This document shows positions 63,178 through 64,000 of a stretch of 64,000 nucleotides of DNA, in pieces. Origin of the DNA: Pseudomonas benzenivorans (GTDB taxonomy: Bacteria; Pseudomonadota; Gammaproteobacteria; Pseudomonadales; Pseudomonadaceae); assembly GCF_024397895.1 (NCBI RefSeq), contig NZ_CP073346.1, positions 2,604,001 through 2,668,000 on the forward strand, read 5' to 3'. Both the position numbers and the translations under genes were made by a program. The notes beneath the pieces are model-generated. The model was not told the origin of the DNA. It worked only from the letters and a program-made list of their open reading frames with translations, and did no database searches. Position 1 is the stretch's first letter, and every line of letters begins with the position of its first letter.

Positions 63178-63903
63178 ATGCCCTACAAGCACGACGCCAT
63201 TCCCTTGAAAGCACGTACCGCGCCGGAGAGCGCCGATGAGGCGCTGAATGCCATAGTCGGCGGCTTCAAGCGCTTCCGCCATGAGGTCTTCCCGCAGCAG
63301 CAGGAGTTGTTCAAGGCGCTGGCCACCGCGCAGAATCCGCGCGCCATGTTCATCACCTGCGCCGACTCGCGCATCGTGCCCGAGCTGATCACCCAGAGCG
63401 CCCCGGGCGACCTGTTCGTCAGCCGCAACGTCGGCAACGTGGTGCCGCCCTACGGGCAATTACTCGGTGGGGTGTCCACCGCCATCGAGTATTCGGTGAT
63501 GGCGCTCGGCGTACAGCACATCATCATCTGCGGGCATTCCGACTGCGGGGCGATGAAGGCGGTGCTCGATCCGCAGACCCTCGAGCGCATGCCGACGGTC
63601 AAGGCCTGGCTGCGTCATGCCGAGGTGGCCAAGACGGTGGTGGCGGAGAACTGTGGCTGCGCCGATCACAACACCCTGGAGGTGCTCACCGAGGAGAACG
63701 TGGTGGCCCAGCTCGATCACCTGCGCACCCACCCCTCGGTGGCCGCGCGGCTGGCCAGCGGGCAGCTGTTCATCCATGGCTGGGTCTATGACATCGAGAC
63801 CTGCGCGATTCGCGCCTACGACGCGGAGAAGGGCGAGTTCCGTCCGATCGACGACGGTCCGCTGCCGATGGCGACGCCACGGGCGCGCTACCCTCAGAGC
63901 TGA
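63178..63903 (+). CDS. beta-class carbonic anhydrase
   Basis: Hydrates CO2 to bicarbonate. 241 residues. Zinc-binding Cys and Asp/Arg dyad in TCADSRIVPE (about residue 60), zinc His and Cys in CGHSDCGAMKAV (about 118-129, HxxC). Conserved SRNVGNVVPPYG (about 82) shapes the active site. AGAGGTAGATGCA contains the ribosome site before the ATG. Similar in length and position to psCA1 (PA0102) of P. aeruginosa. Confidence 0.95.
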   Translation: MPYKHDAIPLKARTAPESADEALNAIVGGFKRFRHEVFPQQQELFKALATAQNPRAMFITCADSRIVPELITQSAPGDLFVSRNVGNVVPPYGQLLGGVSTAIEYSVMALGVQHIIICGHSDCGAMKAVLDPQTLERMPTVKAWLRHAEVAKTVVAENCGCADHNTLEVLTEENVVAQLDHLRTHPSVAARLASGQLFIHGWVYDIETCAIRAYDAEKGEFRPIDDGPLPMATPRARYPQS

Positions 63904-63917
63904 AGGGTGGTGAGCGA

Positions 63918-63943
63918 CGGCGCGGCGGCAAGCCTCCGCGCCG
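63918..63943. terminator. GC-rich hairpin, likely bidirectional terminator
   Basis: CGGCGCGG and CCGCGCCG pair around a 10-nt loop, 14 bp after the carbonic anhydrase stop and before the end of a convergent gene. No T-run. Confidence 0.4.
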
Positions 63944-63953
63944 TAGACGCCGA

Positions 63954-64000
63954 TCAGCTCGCGGCGCGGGGCTGATCCAGCTGCAGTTCCACGCCCAGTT
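63954..64000 (-). CDS. C-terminal end of a gene running in from the right
   Basis: On the minus strand an open frame enters from the window edge and ends in TGA at 63954, encoding LGVELQLDQPRAAS at the C-terminus. The next gene after psCA1 in P. aeruginosa is a SulP-type transporter that might correspond, but 14 residues cannot prove it. The convergent layout and the hairpin before it support a real gene end. Confidence 0.35.
   Translation of the reverse strand, partial: LGVELQLDQPRAAS

Noticed and set aside
61231-63459. 742-codon open frame on the minus strand opposite pgi
   Set aside because: Antisense shadow of pgi and the carbonic anhydrase gene, whose catalytic motifs are intact on the plus strand.

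Overview
The window is a GC-rich chromosomal segment of a Pseudomonas species. It starts inside gyrB and follows the gene order found just clockwise of oriC in Pseudomonas: gyrB, plsC, gmhB, glyS-glyQ, tag, an LpxL/HtrB acyltransferase, trkA, rsmB, fmt, def, a LysM gene, dprA, tsaC, qor, hemF, aroE, plcB, trpI/trpBA and so on. From memory of P. aeruginosa this corresponds roughly to PA0004-PA0102. The inserted aco-like and mtl operons, an IS element and a small cassette cluster suggest a non-aeruginosa species. No rRNA, tRNA or CRISPR array was seen.

Layout. 1-3870: the gyrB 3' end, a Cys-rich unknown gene, a candidate Rsm-type regulatory RNA that I consider new to this locus, and an intact IS1595-family element with a perfect 8-bp target duplication inside the RNA's terminator. 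3870-20820: housekeeping genes for lipids and LPS (plsC, gmhB, acyltransferase), glycyl-tRNA synthetase, potassium uptake, translation initiation (def, fmt, rsmB), DNA uptake, tRNA t6A, heme (hemF with an Anr-type box) and shikimate (aroE). 20905-26109: a SulP transporter, an orphan choline/betaine-type binding protein, choline sulfatase and a divergent LysR regulator. 26232-30168: PbpG, then a secreted phospholipase C followed by a parvulin-type foldase and a small anchored protein. 30371-32060: an AT-rich island of small genes with at least one good attC site, read as an integron cassette relic without an integrase, next to a perfect 30-bp palindrome. 32079-35090: trpBA and trpI. 35177-42080: dodecin, a flavin monooxygenase-like protein, lipoproteins, a HAD phosphatase, a gamma carbonic anhydrase, oligopeptidase A and YheV.

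42153-50012 is the most unusual block. An AcoR-type sigma54 activator is divergent from a sigma54 promoter driving an exported TIM-barrel isomerase-like protein, a SnoaL-like protein, TPP-dependent E1 alpha and beta, a free-standing lipoyl domain, a stand-alone E2 catalytic domain whose HxxxDG motif reads HRAVNG, and a lipoate-ligase-like protein. No E3 gene or acetoin accessory gene is present. The substrate is unknown.

50066-64000: an AraC regulator and a YfeH-type transporter, a radical SAM gene behind a LexA box, the mannitol/polyol operon mtlR, mtlEFGK, mtlD and fructokinase (no xylulokinase) continuing into pgi, then a beta carbonic anhydrase. Together the mtl genes and pgi would take imported mannitol through fructose and fructose-6-phosphate to glucose-6-phosphate.
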